The notes: generated by a model not told the origin, from the letters alone. DNA of 64,000 nt from Actinoplanes sp. NBC_00393 (GCF_036053395.1 NZ_CP107942.1:9022001-9086000); one strand, 5' to 3'. Shown: positions 54,580 to 63,879, counted from the first letter of the stretch. Program-made: numbers and translations.

Positions 54580-55917
54580 ATGACGACAGCCGGTCCTTCT
54601 TCCGTGGTACCTCCCACGAGTGCCCTTCCACGCGGCGTTTTGGCTGGATATGCGCTTGGTTCGTTGGTCACCGGCGCCTTCGGCACAGTGCCGGGTTTGC
54701 TTCTTCTGCCTTATCTGACCGACACGTTGGGTGTCGCGGCCGGCGTGGCGGGGCTGCTCGTCCTGCTGCCGAAGGCATGGGATGTTCTGGTCAATCCGGT
54801 CGCCGGCCGCATTTCCGACCGTAGTGGCTCGCGGCGGCCATTCCTGCTCGGCGCGGGACTCGCCCTGGCCATCCTGTTCGCGGCGATCTTCCTGGCGCCG
54901 TTCCCGAGCGGTGCGGCCTCCGGCGCCTATGTGGCCGGCGCGTTCCTCGCCGCCGCGACCGCGTTCGCGTTCTTCCAGGTGCCCTACGTGGCGATGCCGG
55001 CCGAGCTGACCGACGGCTACGACGAGCGCACCCGGCTGATGACCTGGCGGGTCGCCGTCCTGGCGCTGGCCATCCTGGTCTCCGGCGCCCTGGCACCGCT
55101 CGTGGTCGAGCTGACCGGCGGCGGCCGCGAGGGCCACCGGTGGTCCGGCGCGTTCGTCGGCGCACTCATCGTCGTGGGCACGCTGGCCACCTATTTTGGT
55201 ACGCGCAAAGCCCGGTACCGCACAGCCGGCGAGTCCGAGCCCAGCCTCCGCGCACAGCTGCGGGTGGCGTCCGGCAACGCCCCGTTCCGTGCCCTGCTGA
55301 TCTGCTGGGTGGTGCAGGCCGCCGGCATCGGCACCATGCTCGCCGGCGTGCAGTACTTCGCCGACCACGTCCTGGAGCAGAAGTCCGGCGCGACCTTCCT
55401 GTTCGCGGCGTTCGTCGGCCCGGCCCTGCTGGTCATGCCACTGTGGACGGCCGCCGGTCACCGGCTCGGCAAGCTGCGCTCCCTGATCATCGCGTCGCTG
55501 GCCTTCGCCGCCGGCGCGCTGATCCTGCTCGCCGCCCCGGCCCTGCCGGCGGTCGCGGTGTACCTGATCGTCGCCCTCGTCGGCGTCGGCTACGCGGGCC
55601 AGCAGGTGTTCGCGATGGCGATGCTGCCGGACTGCATCGCGTACGACACCGAGCGCACCGGCCGTCGCCAGGCCGGCGTCTTCACCGGCCTGTGGACCGC
55701 GGGCGAGACCTTCGGCCTGGCGCTCGGCCCCGGCATCTACGCCCTGCTGCTGCAGGTCTTCGGGTACGTCTCGTCGGCCACCGGCGAGGCCGCCGGACAG
55801 AGCGACACGGCGCGGCTCGGCGTGTTGCTCGGCTTCACCGTCGTACCCGCCCTGCTGGTCGGTGTCGCCGTGGTCCTTCTGCGCGGGTATGACGAGCGGA
55901 TAACGTCACGGGCATGA
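54580..55917 (+). CDS. MFS transporter, MelB/GPH (MFS_2)-like
   Basis: 445 residues with twelve TM helices. Family marks: LPKAWDVLVNPVAGRISDRSGSRRP (the GPH motif NPxxGxxSDR in the second loop region), FQVPYVAMPAELTDGYDERTRL and GYAGQQVFAMAMLPDCIAYD. Members move sugars or nucleosides with cations, but the substrate is unknown. Its last four bases overlap the decarboxylase gene (ATGA), so the two are coupled and the transported compound may be the amine or amino acid of that enzyme. Confidence 0.9.
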   Translation: MTTAGPSSVVPPTSALPRGVLAGYALGSLVTGAFGTVPGLLLLPYLTDTLGVAAGVAGLLVLLPKAWDVLVNPVAGRISDRSGSRRPFLLGAGLALAILFAAIFLAPFPSGAASGAYVAGAFLAAATAFAFFQVPYVAMPAELTDGYDERTRLMTWRVAVLALAILVSGALAPLVVELTGGGREGHRWSGAFVGALIVVGTLATYFGTRKARYRTAGESEPSLRAQLRVASGNAPFRALLICWVVQAAGIGTMLAGVQYFADHVLEQKSGATFLFAAFVGPALLVMPLWTAAGHRLGKLRSLIIASLAFAAGALILLAAPALPAVAVYLIVALVGVGYAGQQVFAMAMLPDCIAYDTERTGRRQAGVFTGLWTAGETFGLALGPGIYALLLQVFGYVSSATGEAAGQSDTARLGVLLGFTVVPALLVGVAVVLLRGYDERITSRA

Positions 55918-57326
55918 TCGATGGGCTGCCGGACAAGGGCGTACCGGGCGAGCAGGTCCTCGCCGAGCTGCGGGAACTGCGCGGGGCGGACCTGCCGACG
56001 CACGGCGGGCGGCTGTTCGCGTACGTCTACGACCCGGCCGTCGACGGGCTGGACGATCTGGCGCGCGCGGCGTACGCGATCTCGGCCCAGGTCAACGGCC
56101 TCGACCCGACCGCCTTCCCGTCCCTGCTGGCGATGGAGAACGCGCTGGTCGGCGCGGCTGCCCGGCTGCTGGGTGGAGACGACGAGACGGTCGGCAGCGT
56201 CACCAGCGGCGGCACCGAGTCACTGATCCTCGCGGTGAAAGCGGCCCGGGACGCCCACCCCGACATCTCGCACCCGCGCCTGGTTGTCCCGTCCACGGCA
56301 CACGCCGCCTTCGCCAAAGCAGCGCACTACCTGCGGGTGGAGCTCGACGTCGTACCCGTCAAGGGTCTGCGTGCCGACCCGGAAGCGATGGCCGCGGCAA
56401 TCACTCCGGACACCGTGCTGGTCGCGGCCTCCGCACCCAGTTACGCGCACGGCGTGGTCGACCCGATCCCGGCCCTGGCCGCGATCGCCGCCGAGCGTGG
56501 CGTGCGCTTCCACGTCGACGCCTGCTTCGGCGGCTGGGTCCTGCCCTACCTGCGGCGGCTCGGCGCGGACCTGCCGGCCTTCGACCTCTCCGTGCCCGGC
56601 GTCACCAGCATCTCGGTCGACCTGCACAAATACGCGTACGCGCCGAAGGGCGTCTCGATCCTGCTGCACCGCACCGAGACGCTGCGGCTCCCGCAGTACT
56701 TCGCCTACGCCGACTGGCCCGGCTACACCATGATCAATCCGGTGATCTCGTCCACCCGCTCGGGCGGCCCGATCGCGGCCGCGCTAGCCACCCTGCGCAC
56801 CATCGGCGACACCGGCTACCAGGACCTCGCCCTCAAGACCCGGGAAGCGGTCCGCATCCTGGCCGATGCGGTGACAGCCACCGATGGGGTACGCCTGTAC
56901 GCGCCACCCGAGACGAGCGTGGTCTGCCTGGCGTCGGACGGGGTGGACCTGTTCGTGCTGGCCGACGAACTGGCCACCCGGGGTTGGCACACCCAGCCGC
57001 AGATGGCGTACGCCGACCTGCCGCCCACCATCCACCTGACCGTGACCGCCTCAGTCCGCGAAACCGCCTCCGAGTTCGCGGCCGACCTCGCCGCCGCCGC
57101 GGCCGCCGCACGCGCCCGCGGCCCGATCGAACTGCCGCCGTTGCCCCCACTCACCCCATCAATGATCACGCCGGAGCTGATCGCGAACCTGGCCGAGGGC
57201 CTGGGCCTGGGCGGCGGCGACTTCTCCCAGATGGCCGCGGTCAACACCCTGCTCAACGCCGCCCCGCCACCCCTGCGCGAGGCCCTGCTCACCGGCTTCC
57301 TGAGCCTGCTTCAGCGGCCTGCTTGA
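55914..57326 (+). CDS. PLP-dependent decarboxylase/lyase (group II, S1P-lyase-like)
   Basis: 470 residues. GSVTSGGTESLILAVKAARD, HVDACFGGWVLP and SVDLHKYAYAPKG (PLP Lys239) match the group II pyridoxal decarboxylase/sphingosine-phosphate lyase family. The final ~70 residues form a Pro-rich linker and a helical extension (ITPELIANLAEGLG). It may decarboxylate an aromatic or acidic amino acid; sequence alone cannot choose. Co-translated with the MFS transporter before it. The region after it is the largest gene-free stretch of the window. Confidence 0.9.
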   Translation: MIDGLPDKGVPGEQVLAELRELRGADLPTHGGRLFAYVYDPAVDGLDDLARAAYAISAQVNGLDPTAFPSLLAMENALVGAAARLLGGDDETVGSVTSGGTESLILAVKAARDAHPDISHPRLVVPSTAHAAFAKAAHYLRVELDVVPVKGLRADPEAMAAAITPDTVLVAASAPSYAHGVVDPIPALAAIAAERGVRFHVDACFGGWVLPYLRRLGADLPAFDLSVPGVTSISVDLHKYAYAPKGVSILLHRTETLRLPQYFAYADWPGYTMINPVISSTRSGGPIAAALATLRTIGDTGYQDLALKTREAVRILADAVTATDGVRLYAPPETSVVCLASDGVDLFVLADELATRGWHTQPQMAYADLPPTIHLTVTASVRETASEFAADLAAAAAAARARGPIELPPLPPLTPSMITPELIANLAEGLGLGGGDFSQMAAVNTLLNAAPPPLREALLTGFLSLLQRPA

Positions 57327-57417
57327 ACGGGCGGCCCCCCTTTACTGCCCAGTCCCGCCCACTCACTCTTCCCCGCGTCCGCTTGAACGCGTCCGCTTGA
57401 ACGCGTCCGCCGAGGTC

Positions 57418-57790
57418 GCCGCCCTGCCGCCCTGCCGCCCTGCCGTCCCGCCGCCCTGCCGTCCCGCCGCCCTGCCGCCCTGCCGTCCTGCCGTCCTGCC
57501 GCCCTGCTGCCCTGCCGCCCCGCCGTCCCGCCGCCCTGCCGCCCCGCCGTCCCGCCGCCCTGCCGCCCTGCCGCCCCGCCGCCCTGCCGTCCCGCCGCCC
57601 TGCCGTCCCGCCGCCCTGCCGTCCTGCCGTCCTGCCGTCCTGCCGCCCTGCCGCCCTGCCGTCCCGCCGTCCCGCCGTCCCACCGCCCCGCCAAATGTCG
57701 CCGCCGCCCCGCCGCCCCGCCGCCCCGCCGCGCCGCCGCCCCGCCGCCCCGCCGCCCCGCCGCCCCGCCGCCCCGCCGCCCCGCCGCCGG
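57418..57790 (+). repeat. Octamer tandem array
   Basis: About 45 units of eight bases of the form CCGYCCYG, with a break near 57695. An 8-bp period passes through all three frames each 24 bp, leaving every frame open on both strands. The C-rich/G-rich strand bias gives strong quadruplex potential on the minus strand. Confidence 0.93.
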
Positions 57791-57831
57791 CCGACCCGCC
57801 AGAGGTCGGCGCGGCGCTGCCCGCCCGCCGA

Positions 57832-58010
57832 GAGCCGCGCTCACGCGGGTGTTGAGCGGTGTTTGCGTGTCTGGGTGGCGGCTGGCTGTCGGGAGCCGCC
57901 GCTCAGGCGGGTATGGGACGGCGTTTGGCGTGCCTGGGCGGCGGCTGACTACTACGAGCCGCCGCTCAGACGGGCAACCGGCCGGCGCAGTTCGTGTCTG
58001 CGAGGCGGCT
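57832..58010 (+). repeat. Diverged copies of the 63-bp repeat element
   Basis: Three copies starting near 57832, 57893 and 57956, sharing GAGCCGCC, CAGGCGGG and CTGGGCGGCGGCTG segments with the array at 59629. Confidence 0.75.
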
Positions 58011-58051
58011 GGGAACGCCGATGACCCTGATGGCGCCGCATCCCGATGGGC

Positions 58052-58063
58052 TAGGTTGACCGA
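58052..58063 (+). promoter_or_regulatory. Leaderless promoter of nuoB
   Basis: TAGGTT at 58052-58057, 6 bases before ATG 58064. Confidence 0.5.
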
Positions 58064-58603
58064 ATGGCCCTTCCTGGCGTACTCGGTGAGCCCATCCGGT
58101 TCGTCCTGAACTGGGGGCGCCGCTACTCGCTCTGGGTGTTCAACTTCGGCCTAGCCTGCTGCGCCATCGAGTTCATCGCGTCCAGCATGAGCCGGCACGA
58201 CTTCATGCGCCTCGGCGTCATCCCGTTCGCGCACGGCCCCCGCCAGGCCGACCTGATGGTCGTCTCCGGCACGGTCACCGACAAGATGGCCCCGGCGATC
58301 AAGCGGCTCTACGACCAGATGCCCGAGCCGAAGTACGTGATCTCGTTCGGCTCCTGCTCGAACTGCGGCGGACCCTACTGGGATTCGTATTCGGTCACCA
58401 AGGGCGTCGACCAGATCATCCCGGTGGACGTCTACGTGCCCGGCTGCCCACCGCGGCCGGAGGCGCTGCTGCACGGCATCCTGCGCTTGCAGGAGAAGAT
58501 CGCCGCCGAACAGTCCGGCCCCGGCGGCGTACCCCGCCCTGACCCGCTGTCCCGCGACGCGGCCACCCTGACCGCCCCGCTGGTGAGCCCGCCCACTTCC
58601 TGA
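58064..58603 (+). CDS. nuoB: Lone NADH-quinone oxidoreductase subunit B (NuoB)
   Basis: 179 residues. All four ligands of cluster N2 are present: Cys32-Cys33 (GLACCAIEF), Cys98 (GSCSNCGG) and Cys128 ([11 protein letters not shown]), plus an extra Cys101. The C-terminal ~25 residues are a Pro-rich tail not usual for NuoB. It stands alone, not beside nuoA or nuoC, so it is a paralogue of complex I NuoB rather than part of the main operon. A fragment that may be NuoC lies at the window end, 5.3 kb away. It may support a partial or alternative complex, an inference. Confidence 0.9.
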   Translation: MALPGVLGEPIRFVLNWGRRYSLWVFNFGLACCAIEFIASSMSRHDFMRLGVIPFAHGPRQADLMVVSGTVTDKMAPAIKRLYDQMPEPKYVISFGSCSNCGGPYWDSYSVTKGVDQIIPVDVYVPGCPPRPEALLHGILRLQEKIAAEQSGPGGVPRPDPLSRDAATLTAPLVSPPTS

Positions 58604-58608
58604 TCTGG

Positions 58609-58637
58609 TCGTCCACAGGCCCTGCCGGTTATCCACA
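58609..58637. promoter_or_regulatory. Pair of DnaA-box-like sites after nuoB
   Basis: TCGTCCACA (58609-58617, one mismatch) and TTATCCACA (58629-58637, exact E. coli consensus), between nuoB and the DUF559 gene. Confidence 0.4.
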
Positions 58638-58680
58638 GGGCCCTCAGCGTCACCCGGGCGTTTTCGCCACCCTGTCTGCT

Positions 58681-59586
58681 GTGCCCAGCTCACCACGAAC
58701 CCCGCCCGGACTGGTCGGCGTGCCGTTCCGCGGATCAGATGCCGCGGCGTCCGGACTGCTCACTAAATCGATGCTGGCCGGAGCTTCCTGGCGGCGCCTG
58801 TTGCCGGATGTCTACGTCCACCGAGACCTCACACTGGATCATCGGCTGTGGTGTGCGGCAGTCGCCCTGGTGCTGCCACCGGGCGCGGCGATCGGCGGCC
58901 CCAGCGCCGCCTGCCTGTGGGGTGTCGCCACGCTGCGTGCAACCGAACCGGTGCACGTGGTCACGCCGCGGGTGCGCAACCTGCGGTGGGACGGGAAGGT
59001 CGTAGCGCACTACACCCGGCTCGCTGACCGGGACGTGACCACGCTGTCCGGGCTGCCGGTGACCACGAGCGAGCGGACCATGTTCGACCTTGGACGGCGA
59101 GCCGGCCGCGCCGATGCGCTCGTGATCCTGGACGCGATGCTCCACCGGCACCTGCTCGACCCGGCGGCTCTGCGGCGGATGGTCCGCGAGCGGAGCCGCT
59201 GGCCGGGGGTCCCGCGGCTGGCCCGGCTGCTCGCACTGGCCGATCCGCGCAGCGAGTCACCGATGGAGACCCGGTTGCGGCTGCTTCTGCTGGATGCGGG
59301 CGTGGCGCCGCCCGAGGTCCAGCTCGAAGTCCGAACCGGTGTCGGCGGTTTCGTGGGGCGCGTAGACCTGGCGTGGCCGGACCTGCGGCTCGCGGTGGAG
59401 TACGACGGAGATCATCATCGGGAGCGCGAGCAGTTCCGCCGCGACGTGGAACGTTTGAACGCCCTGCGCCTGGCCGGCTGGACGGTGCTGCGGTTCACCG
59501 CGGACGACGTGCTGCGCCGCCCGGCCGAAACCGTCCGCACAGTGATCGCCACGATGGCACAGCTCCAGCCCCAGCCCCGCCGCTAG
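58681..59586 (+). CDS. DUF559 protein with very-short-patch-repair-like nuclease fold
   Basis: 301 residues. The C-terminal ~100 residues carry the DUF559 motifs RVDLAWPDLRLAVEYDGDHH and RLAGWTVLRFTADDV, the fold of Vsr-like endonucleases with an acidic E/D-x-D active site. The N-terminal ~180 residues have a SWRRLLPDVYVHRDL segment and a helical domain, as found in actinobacterial AbiEi-like/DUF559 proteins. The function is unknown; a role in DNA or RNA processing or defence is possible. The GTG start at 58681 has no clear ribosome site. Ends just before the 63-bp repeat array. Confidence 0.85.
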   Translation: MPSSPRTPPGLVGVPFRGSDAAASGLLTKSMLAGASWRRLLPDVYVHRDLTLDHRLWCAAVALVLPPGAAIGGPSAACLWGVATLRATEPVHVVTPRVRNLRWDGKVVAHYTRLADRDVTTLSGLPVTTSERTMFDLGRRAGRADALVILDAMLHRHLLDPAALRRMVRERSRWPGVPRLARLLALADPRSESPMETRLRLLLLDAGVAPPEVQLEVRTGVGGFVGRVDLAWPDLRLAVEYDGDHHREREQFRRDVERLNALRLAGWTVLRFTADDVLRRPAETVRTVIATMAQLQPQPRR

Positions 59587-59967
59587 CCGCCGCCCTCAAA
59601 ACATGCCCGACCGGCGGCCGGCGTGCGCGAGCCGCCCACCAGGCGTGTTTCGCGCGCCCGGATCCATGCCTTAGCGGCGGCTGGTGGGCGCGAGCCGCCT
59701 GTCAGGCGGGTTTCAAGAGGCCGGATGCGTGTCTGGGCGGCGGCTGGCGTGCGCGAGCCGCCCACCAGGCGGGTTTCGAGAGGCCGGATGCGTGTCTGGG
59801 CGGCGGCTGGTGGGTGCGAGCCGCCTGCCAGGCGGGTTTCAAGAGGCCGGATGCGTGTCTGGGCGGCGGCTGGTGGGTGCGAGCCGCCTGTCAGGCGGGT
59901 TTCAAGAGGCCGGATGCATGCCTGCGCGGCGGCTCGTGGGAGCGAGCCGCCCACCACGCACCGGATC
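59587..59967. other. Gene-free stretch filled by the 63-bp repeat array
   Basis: 381 bp between the DUF559 gene and hemC (convergent). Nearly all of it is the repeat array; no separate terminator was seen, though each repeat carries a short palindrome. Confidence 0.8.
59629..59960 (+). repeat. 63-bp tandem repeat array
   Basis: Starts of GAGCCGCC at 59629, 59692, 59755, 59818, 59881 and 59944, each exactly 63 bp apart. Most units carry the near-palindrome CCGCCTGTCAGGCGG or a variant. The 63-bp period keeps frame, so both strands show long open frames with 21-residue repeats, but there is no start or conserved protein. Confidence 0.95.
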
Positions 59968-60888
59968 TCAAGCCGCGAGGATCTCCCGCGCGCCCTGGCG
60001 CAGCAGCGAAGCGGCCACCGAAGTGCCCAGCACAACCGGGTCGGCGGCCCACTCGTGCGCATCCAGCACGGTCTTGCCGTCCAGGCTGATCACCCGGGCC
60101 CGCAGACTGATCCGCCCGTCCGGCTCGGTACGGGCATACCCAGCGATCGGCGACTGGCAGTTCCCCTGCAGGATGTGCAACATCGTGCGTTCCGCCTCGG
60201 TCTCCAGCCCGGCCCGCCGGTCGCCAAGCACCGAAGCGATCTCCAGCGCCGCAGCGTCGTCCTGCCGACATTGCAGGACCAGCGTGCCCGAGCCGACCGC
60301 CGGCACAAACGTGTCGATGTCGATGGGATGCGTGATCCGCCCCGGCAGGTCGATCCGGTGCAGGCCGGAGACCGCGAGCAGCAGGGCGTCGTACTCACCG
60401 GCGTCCAGCTTCGCCAGGCGGGAATTGGCATTCCCGCGGATGGGCACGGCAGTCAGGTGCGGCCAGTGCAACGCGAGCTGGGCGATGCGGCGTACGGCCG
60501 AAGTGCCGATCCGGGCCCCCGCCGGCAGTTCTTCGATCCGGCGCCCACCGGGGTGCACCAGGCAGTCGCGGACGTCATCGCGGGCCAGATAGGCGGCGAA
60601 CACCGTCCCGGCCGGTGCGGGCCGGTCGCCGGGCACGTCCTTGACGCAGTGCACCGCCAGGTCGGCTCGGCCGTCGAGCAGCGCTTGGTCCACCTCTTTG
60701 GTGAATGCTCCCTTGCCGCCCAGCTGGGCGAGCGAGCCCTGCCACCGGTCCCCGCTGGTGGTCAACGGCACGACTTCGACGCTCACCTCTGGCCGGAGCG
60801 AAGCGAGCATCCGGCGGACCCGTTCGACCTGGGCGAGTGCCATGGGGGAGGAGCGGGTTCCGATACGCAGCAAGCGTGAAGCGGACAT
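59968..60888 (-). CDS. hemC: Porphobilinogen deaminase (hydroxymethylbilane synthase)
   Basis: 306 residues. Motifs: [47 protein letters not shown], and [10 protein letters not shown] with Cys244, the dipyrromethane cofactor anchor. It condenses four porphobilinogen molecules in heme and siroheme synthesis. The gene is not near hemA, hemB or hemD, so it is either a stand-alone or a second copy. A TACTCT box on the minus strand lies 7 bases before the ATG and overlaps the box of the divergent DUF2252 gene. Confidence 0.96.
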   Translation of the reverse strand: MSASRLLRIGTRSSPMALAQVERVRRMLASLRPEVSVEVVPLTTSGDRWQGSLAQLGGKGAFTKEVDQALLDGRADLAVHCVKDVPGDRPAPAGTVFAAYLARDDVRDCLVHPGGRRIEELPAGARIGTSAVRRIAQLALHWPHLTAVPIRGNANSRLAKLDAGEYDALLLAVSGLHRIDLPGRITHPIDIDTFVPAVGSGTLVLQCRQDDAAALEIASVLGDRRAGLETEAERTMLHILQGNCQSPIAGYARTEPDGRISLRARVISLDGKTVLDAHEWAADPVVLGTSVAASLLRQGAREILAA

Positions 60889-60895
60889 AGCGGAA

Positions 60896-60905
60896 AGAGT
60901 AGCGT
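60896..60905. promoter_or_regulatory. Back-to-back leaderless promoters of hemC and the DUF2252 gene
   Basis: Minus strand TACTCT (60896-60901) leads to hemC ATG 60888 with 7 bases between; plus strand TAGCGT (60900-60905) leads to ATG 60913 with 7 bases between. The boxes share bases 60900-60901, and the two start codons are only 24 bp apart. Confidence 0.55.
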
Positions 60906-60912
60906 GATCGCC

Positions 60913-62214
60913 ATGGGCTCTCAGTCTCGTGCTGACTTCATCATCGACGTGCTGACCCGGGAGTTCGGCGCTCTGATGGCGCTCGATCCGACCGCCTTCC
61001 GCCGGAAATTCCGGAAGATGGCGGCTTCTCCGTTCGCTTTCTACCGGGGCAGCGCCTCGCTCTTCTACGCCGACCTGACCGGCGACTTCCGTGACGACAG
61101 CTATCTCGACGGGCAGACCAGCCGGGTGTGGATCCACGGTGACCTGCACGCGGAGAACTTCGGCACCTACATGAACTCGTCGGGTCACCTGGTCTTCAAC
61201 GTCAACGACTTCGACGAGGCGTACGTCGGCCCGTTCAGCTGGGACCTGAAGCGGTTCGCGGCGAGTGTCGCCCTGATCGGGTATTCGAAGGCGCTCTCCG
61301 ACGACAACATCTCGGCGCTGGTGACGACGTTCGCCGGTTCCTATCTGACCGAGCTGCGGGCCATCGCGCACGGCGGGGACGACGCGATCGGCTCGATCAC
61401 CCTGGAGAACGCGGACGGCGTACTGCGCCGGGTCCTGCAGGAGGCCCGGCTGAACACCCGGGTGGACCTGCTGGCCGGCCAGACCACGATCGACGACTAC
61501 GAGCGCCGGTTCTCCCTCGGCGACGGCGTCTACGACGTCGACGCATCCGCTGAGGCGATGGTGCGGGAGGCGTTCGGTCGATACCTGGACACGTTGCCTC
61601 AGCAGACCCGCCCGGTGTCGACCAACATCAAGGACATCAAGCTGCGCAAGGGCGTCGGGATCGGTTCGGCCGGGCTGCCGTCGTACAACCTGCTGCTGGA
61701 GGGGCACACCGAGGCCCTCGAGAACGACGTGATCATCTACATGAAGCAGGCGCAGGTGCCGGCCGTCGCCCGCTGGATCGACGATGAGCGGGTCAAGGGC
61801 TATTTCAAACACCAGGGTCACCGTACGGCCGAGTCGCAGCGGGCCCTGCAGGCGCACGCCGACCCGTGGCTGGGGTTCACCGAGCTGGACGGTGTCGGTC
61901 AGCTGGTCGCCGAGGTCTCGCCGTACGCCGCCGACCTGGACTGGTCGGACGTGAACGAGCCCGAGGAACTGACCGGTGTGATCGCCGACCTGGGCCGGGC
62001 GGTGGCCCGGATGCACTCGGTCGCCGACGACGAGTCCAGCCACGATCTGGTGGATTTCTCCACCGAGGAGGCGATCGTCGCGGCGGTCGACAAGGACGAG
62101 GCCGGTTTCGTCCGGCACCTGGTGGAATTCGCGCACAGGTACGGTGACCAGGCCCGCGAGGACCACCAGGACTTCGTCGACGTGTTCCGCAACGGCCGCC
62201 TCCCCGGCCTTTGA
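60913..62214 (+). CDS. DUF2252-family protein (APH/kinase-like fold)
   Basis: 433 residues. The central [15 protein letters not shown] and [20 protein letters not shown] motifs are those of aminoglycoside-phosphotransferase-like kinases (HGDLHxxN and the metal-binding DFD). DUF2252 proteins have no defined substrate. The ATG at 60913 is chosen from the TAGCGT box 7 bases upstream. It is separated from hemC by 24 bp and its stop is one base from the stop of the convergent membrane gene. Whether it phosphorylates a small molecule is not known. Confidence 0.88.
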   Translation: MGSQSRADFIIDVLTREFGALMALDPTAFRRKFRKMAASPFAFYRGSASLFYADLTGDFRDDSYLDGQTSRVWIHGDLHAENFGTYMNSSGHLVFNVNDFDEAYVGPFSWDLKRFAASVALIGYSKALSDDNISALVTTFAGSYLTELRAIAHGGDDAIGSITLENADGVLRRVLQEARLNTRVDLLAGQTTIDDYERRFSLGDGVYDVDASAEAMVREAFGRYLDTLPQQTRPVSTNIKDIKLRKGVGIGSAGLPSYNLLLEGHTEALENDVIIYMKQAQVPAVARWIDDERVKGYFKHQGHRTAESQRALQAHADPWLGFTELDGVGQLVAEVSPYAADLDWSDVNEPEELTGVIADLGRAVARMHSVADDESSHDLVDFSTEEAIVAAVDKDEAGFVRHLVEFAHRYGDQAREDHQDFVDVFRNGRLPGL

Positions 62215-62215
62215 G

Positions 62216-63190
62216 TCAGTAGCGTTCGAGCACCGTGGCCACCGCGCTGCGGTGCCGGGCGCCGGCGTCCGGCGTGACGTCGTAGTAGAGGCCCTTCGAC
62301 GACGCGGTGTAGGTGACCGACCCAGCGCTGGGTGCGTCCGGCGAGCAGCTCACCGCGACCTCGTCCGCATACTCGGGGAACCCGCCGCCTGCCGCCGGGC
62401 CGACGGAGAGCTCAACCGTCCCGAAGCCGATGCAGACCGCCCGGACCCGATATCGACCCGGTTCGATGTCAGGCTGTTCGTAGCCCGTGCCGCCATCCGA
62501 CAGGAACTCCGAGCCACTGCCGATGGACGCGCTCGTATCGTCGCCGAAAGCCTTGCCCGCCTGCTGCTGCCAGTAGGACTTGTCGGACTGCGCCAGTTCG
62601 GCCTGCCAGCCGAAAGCGGCCCGACCCGGCCCGGCCACGTCCGGCACGACCTGCACCATCAGCGTGCTGCTGGCCCGGGCCAGCACCACCGGCACAGTCA
62701 GGACCGTTTCCCTGGTGTTCTCGCAGGGCACGGGCGTCACGACCGCCGCCGGTTCGCTGCCGACGTTGCCGCTGATCACCGAGACCTCCATCGAGCCGGT
62801 CCCGTAGCAGACCATCCGTACGTCGTAGGTGCCCCCGAGCACCGCCCCGCTGAACTGCTTGGGCCCGGAGCCGGTGTCGGTAATGATCTCGCCGAGCCCC
62901 GGCGCGTCCGGTTCGCTGATGTCAAGAGCCTGCGCGACCCGCAACTTCAGCTGCTCGCTCGAGTACGTGGGCGCCTCGGACGCCGGTGTCACCGCCGGCA
63001 TCGGGCTCTCCGCCGGCCGGATCACCGCGACCAGCCCGGCCACCGCGAGCACCGCGATCGCCGTGGCGCCGGACAGGACGGCCCGACGCCGCCGGACGGC
63101 CTTGCGCAGCGGTTCGGTGCCCGGCGGACGGACCGTGGGCAGAGTCTCGGCTCGCAGGTCCGCGAAGAGTTCCTCGATCTGATCGGTCAT
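62216..63190 (-). CDS. Membrane protein co-transcribed with an ECF sigma factor
   Basis: 324 residues: a cytoplasmic N-terminus of ~37 residues ending in RRRR, a TM helix (about 38-58), then two extracellular domains of similar shape, each with a pair of Cys ([12 protein letters not shown]...PVPC and [13 protein letters not shown]...VSC). The start ATG overlaps the sigma-factor stop by 4 bp (ATGA). The position and topology suggest an anti-sigma factor or partner, but the short cytoplasmic part has no recognised zinc or anti-sigma domain, so this is inference. Confidence 0.8.
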   Translation of the reverse strand: MTDQIEELFADLRAETLPTVRPPGTEPLRKAVRRRRAVLSGATAIAVLAVAGLVAVIRPAESPMPAVTPASEAPTYSSEQLKLRVAQALDISEPDAPGLGEIITDTGSGPKQFSGAVLGGTYDVRMVCYGTGSMEVSVISGNVGSEPAAVVTPVPCENTRETVLTVPVVLARASSTLMVQVVPDVAGPGRAAFGWQAELAQSDKSYWQQQAGKAFGDDTSASIGSGSEFLSDGGTGYEQPDIEPGRYRVRAVCIGFGTVELSVGPAAGGGFPEYADEVAVSCSPDAPSAGSVTYTASSKGLYYDVTPDAGARHRSAVATVLERY

Positions 63191-63732
63191 CGCGCACCCC
63201 CGGCGTTGTCGGAGAGGTCGAGTTCGGCGGCGAGCGCGGCCCGCCCCCGGTGCAGCCAGGATTTGACGGTTCCGATGGCGACTCCCTCCCGCTGGGCGAT
63301 CTCGGCAAGCGGCAGATCGGCCATGTAGTGCAGCACCATCGCCCGGCGCTGGTTGTCCGGCAGCGTGCCGAGCGCGGCGACCAGGGCGACCCGTTCCGGG
63401 CCGGGCCCGGCGGTCTGCGGTTCGATCCGGCGCTGTTTACCGAGGAAACTCAGCGCGGTACGCGCCTTGCGCCACCGGCTGACCGCCAGGTTCCACGCGA
63501 CCCGGCGGACCCAGGCGACCGGGTCGTCGTACCCGGCGACGCTGTTCCACTTGATCAGCGCCCGGTAGAACGCCTCCTGGACGACGTCGTGCGCCTCCTG
63601 GCGGTCACCGAAGTAGGCGTAGAGCTGCACAGTGAGGTCGGCATAGTGCGCGGCGTAAACCTCATCGAACGACGGCGGGTCGTGATGCACGGCGATCCGC
63701 GTCTCCGATCCAGGCTCGGCGAGGGCTGTCAC
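63187..63732 (-). CDS. ECF-family RNA polymerase sigma factor
   Basis: 181 residues. Region 2 (FDEVYAAHYADLTVQLYAYFG, then DVVQEAFYRALIKW and AWVRRVAWNLAVSRWRK) and region 4 (LPDNQRRAMVLHYMADLPLAEIAQREGVAIGTVKSWLHRGR) are clear; it has no extra C-terminal domain. GTG at 63732 is the probable start, with a TGTAGT box 4 bases upstream; longer forms to 63984 are not supported because the N-terminal part has no conserved content. It overlaps its membrane partner by 4 bp and is divergent from the fragment at 63880. Confidence 0.92.
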   Translation of the reverse strand: MTALAEPGSETRIAVHHDPPSFDEVYAAHYADLTVQLYAYFGDRQEAHDVVQEAFYRALIKWNSVAGYDDPVAWVRRVAWNLAVSRWRKARTALSFLGKQRRIEPQTAGPGPERVALVAALGTLPDNQRRAMVLHYMADLPLAEIAQREGVAIGTVKSWLHRGRAALAAELDLSDNAGGAR

Positions 63733-63866
63733 GGCGACTACACGCCGACGCCCGGTGACCGGTTGCGCCCGGCCGCCGGCAATTCTCCCGCGTACTCGCC
63801 GCGGTCCGCGTCGTATCGACCACACGCCTGTGCCCCGGCGGAACGTTGCGTAGACGGATCGGACCA

Positions 63867-63879
63867 TAGGATGACCCCC
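63867..63879 (+). promoter_or_regulatory. Leaderless promoter of the last gene
   Basis: TAGGAT at 63867-63872, 7 bases before ATG 63880. Confidence 0.5.

Larger units (their letters stand above)
57327..58063. other. Gene-free stretch with octamer and 63-bp repeats
   Basis: 737 bp without a supported gene. It holds two 14-bp direct repeats (57381 and 57395), a long octamer array (57418-57790), three degenerate copies of a ~63-bp element (57832-58010) and the nuoB promoter. Frames across it are open only because of composition. Confidence 0.8.

Noticed and set aside
57397..57855. Pro-rich and Arg-rich frames in the octamer array
   Set aside because: All frames on both strands are open because an 8-bp period cycles through them; no start or conservation.
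59623..60879. Plus-strand frame over the 63-bp repeats and opposite hemC
   Set aside because: Repeat-coded 21-residue units followed by the hemC antisense; no start signal.
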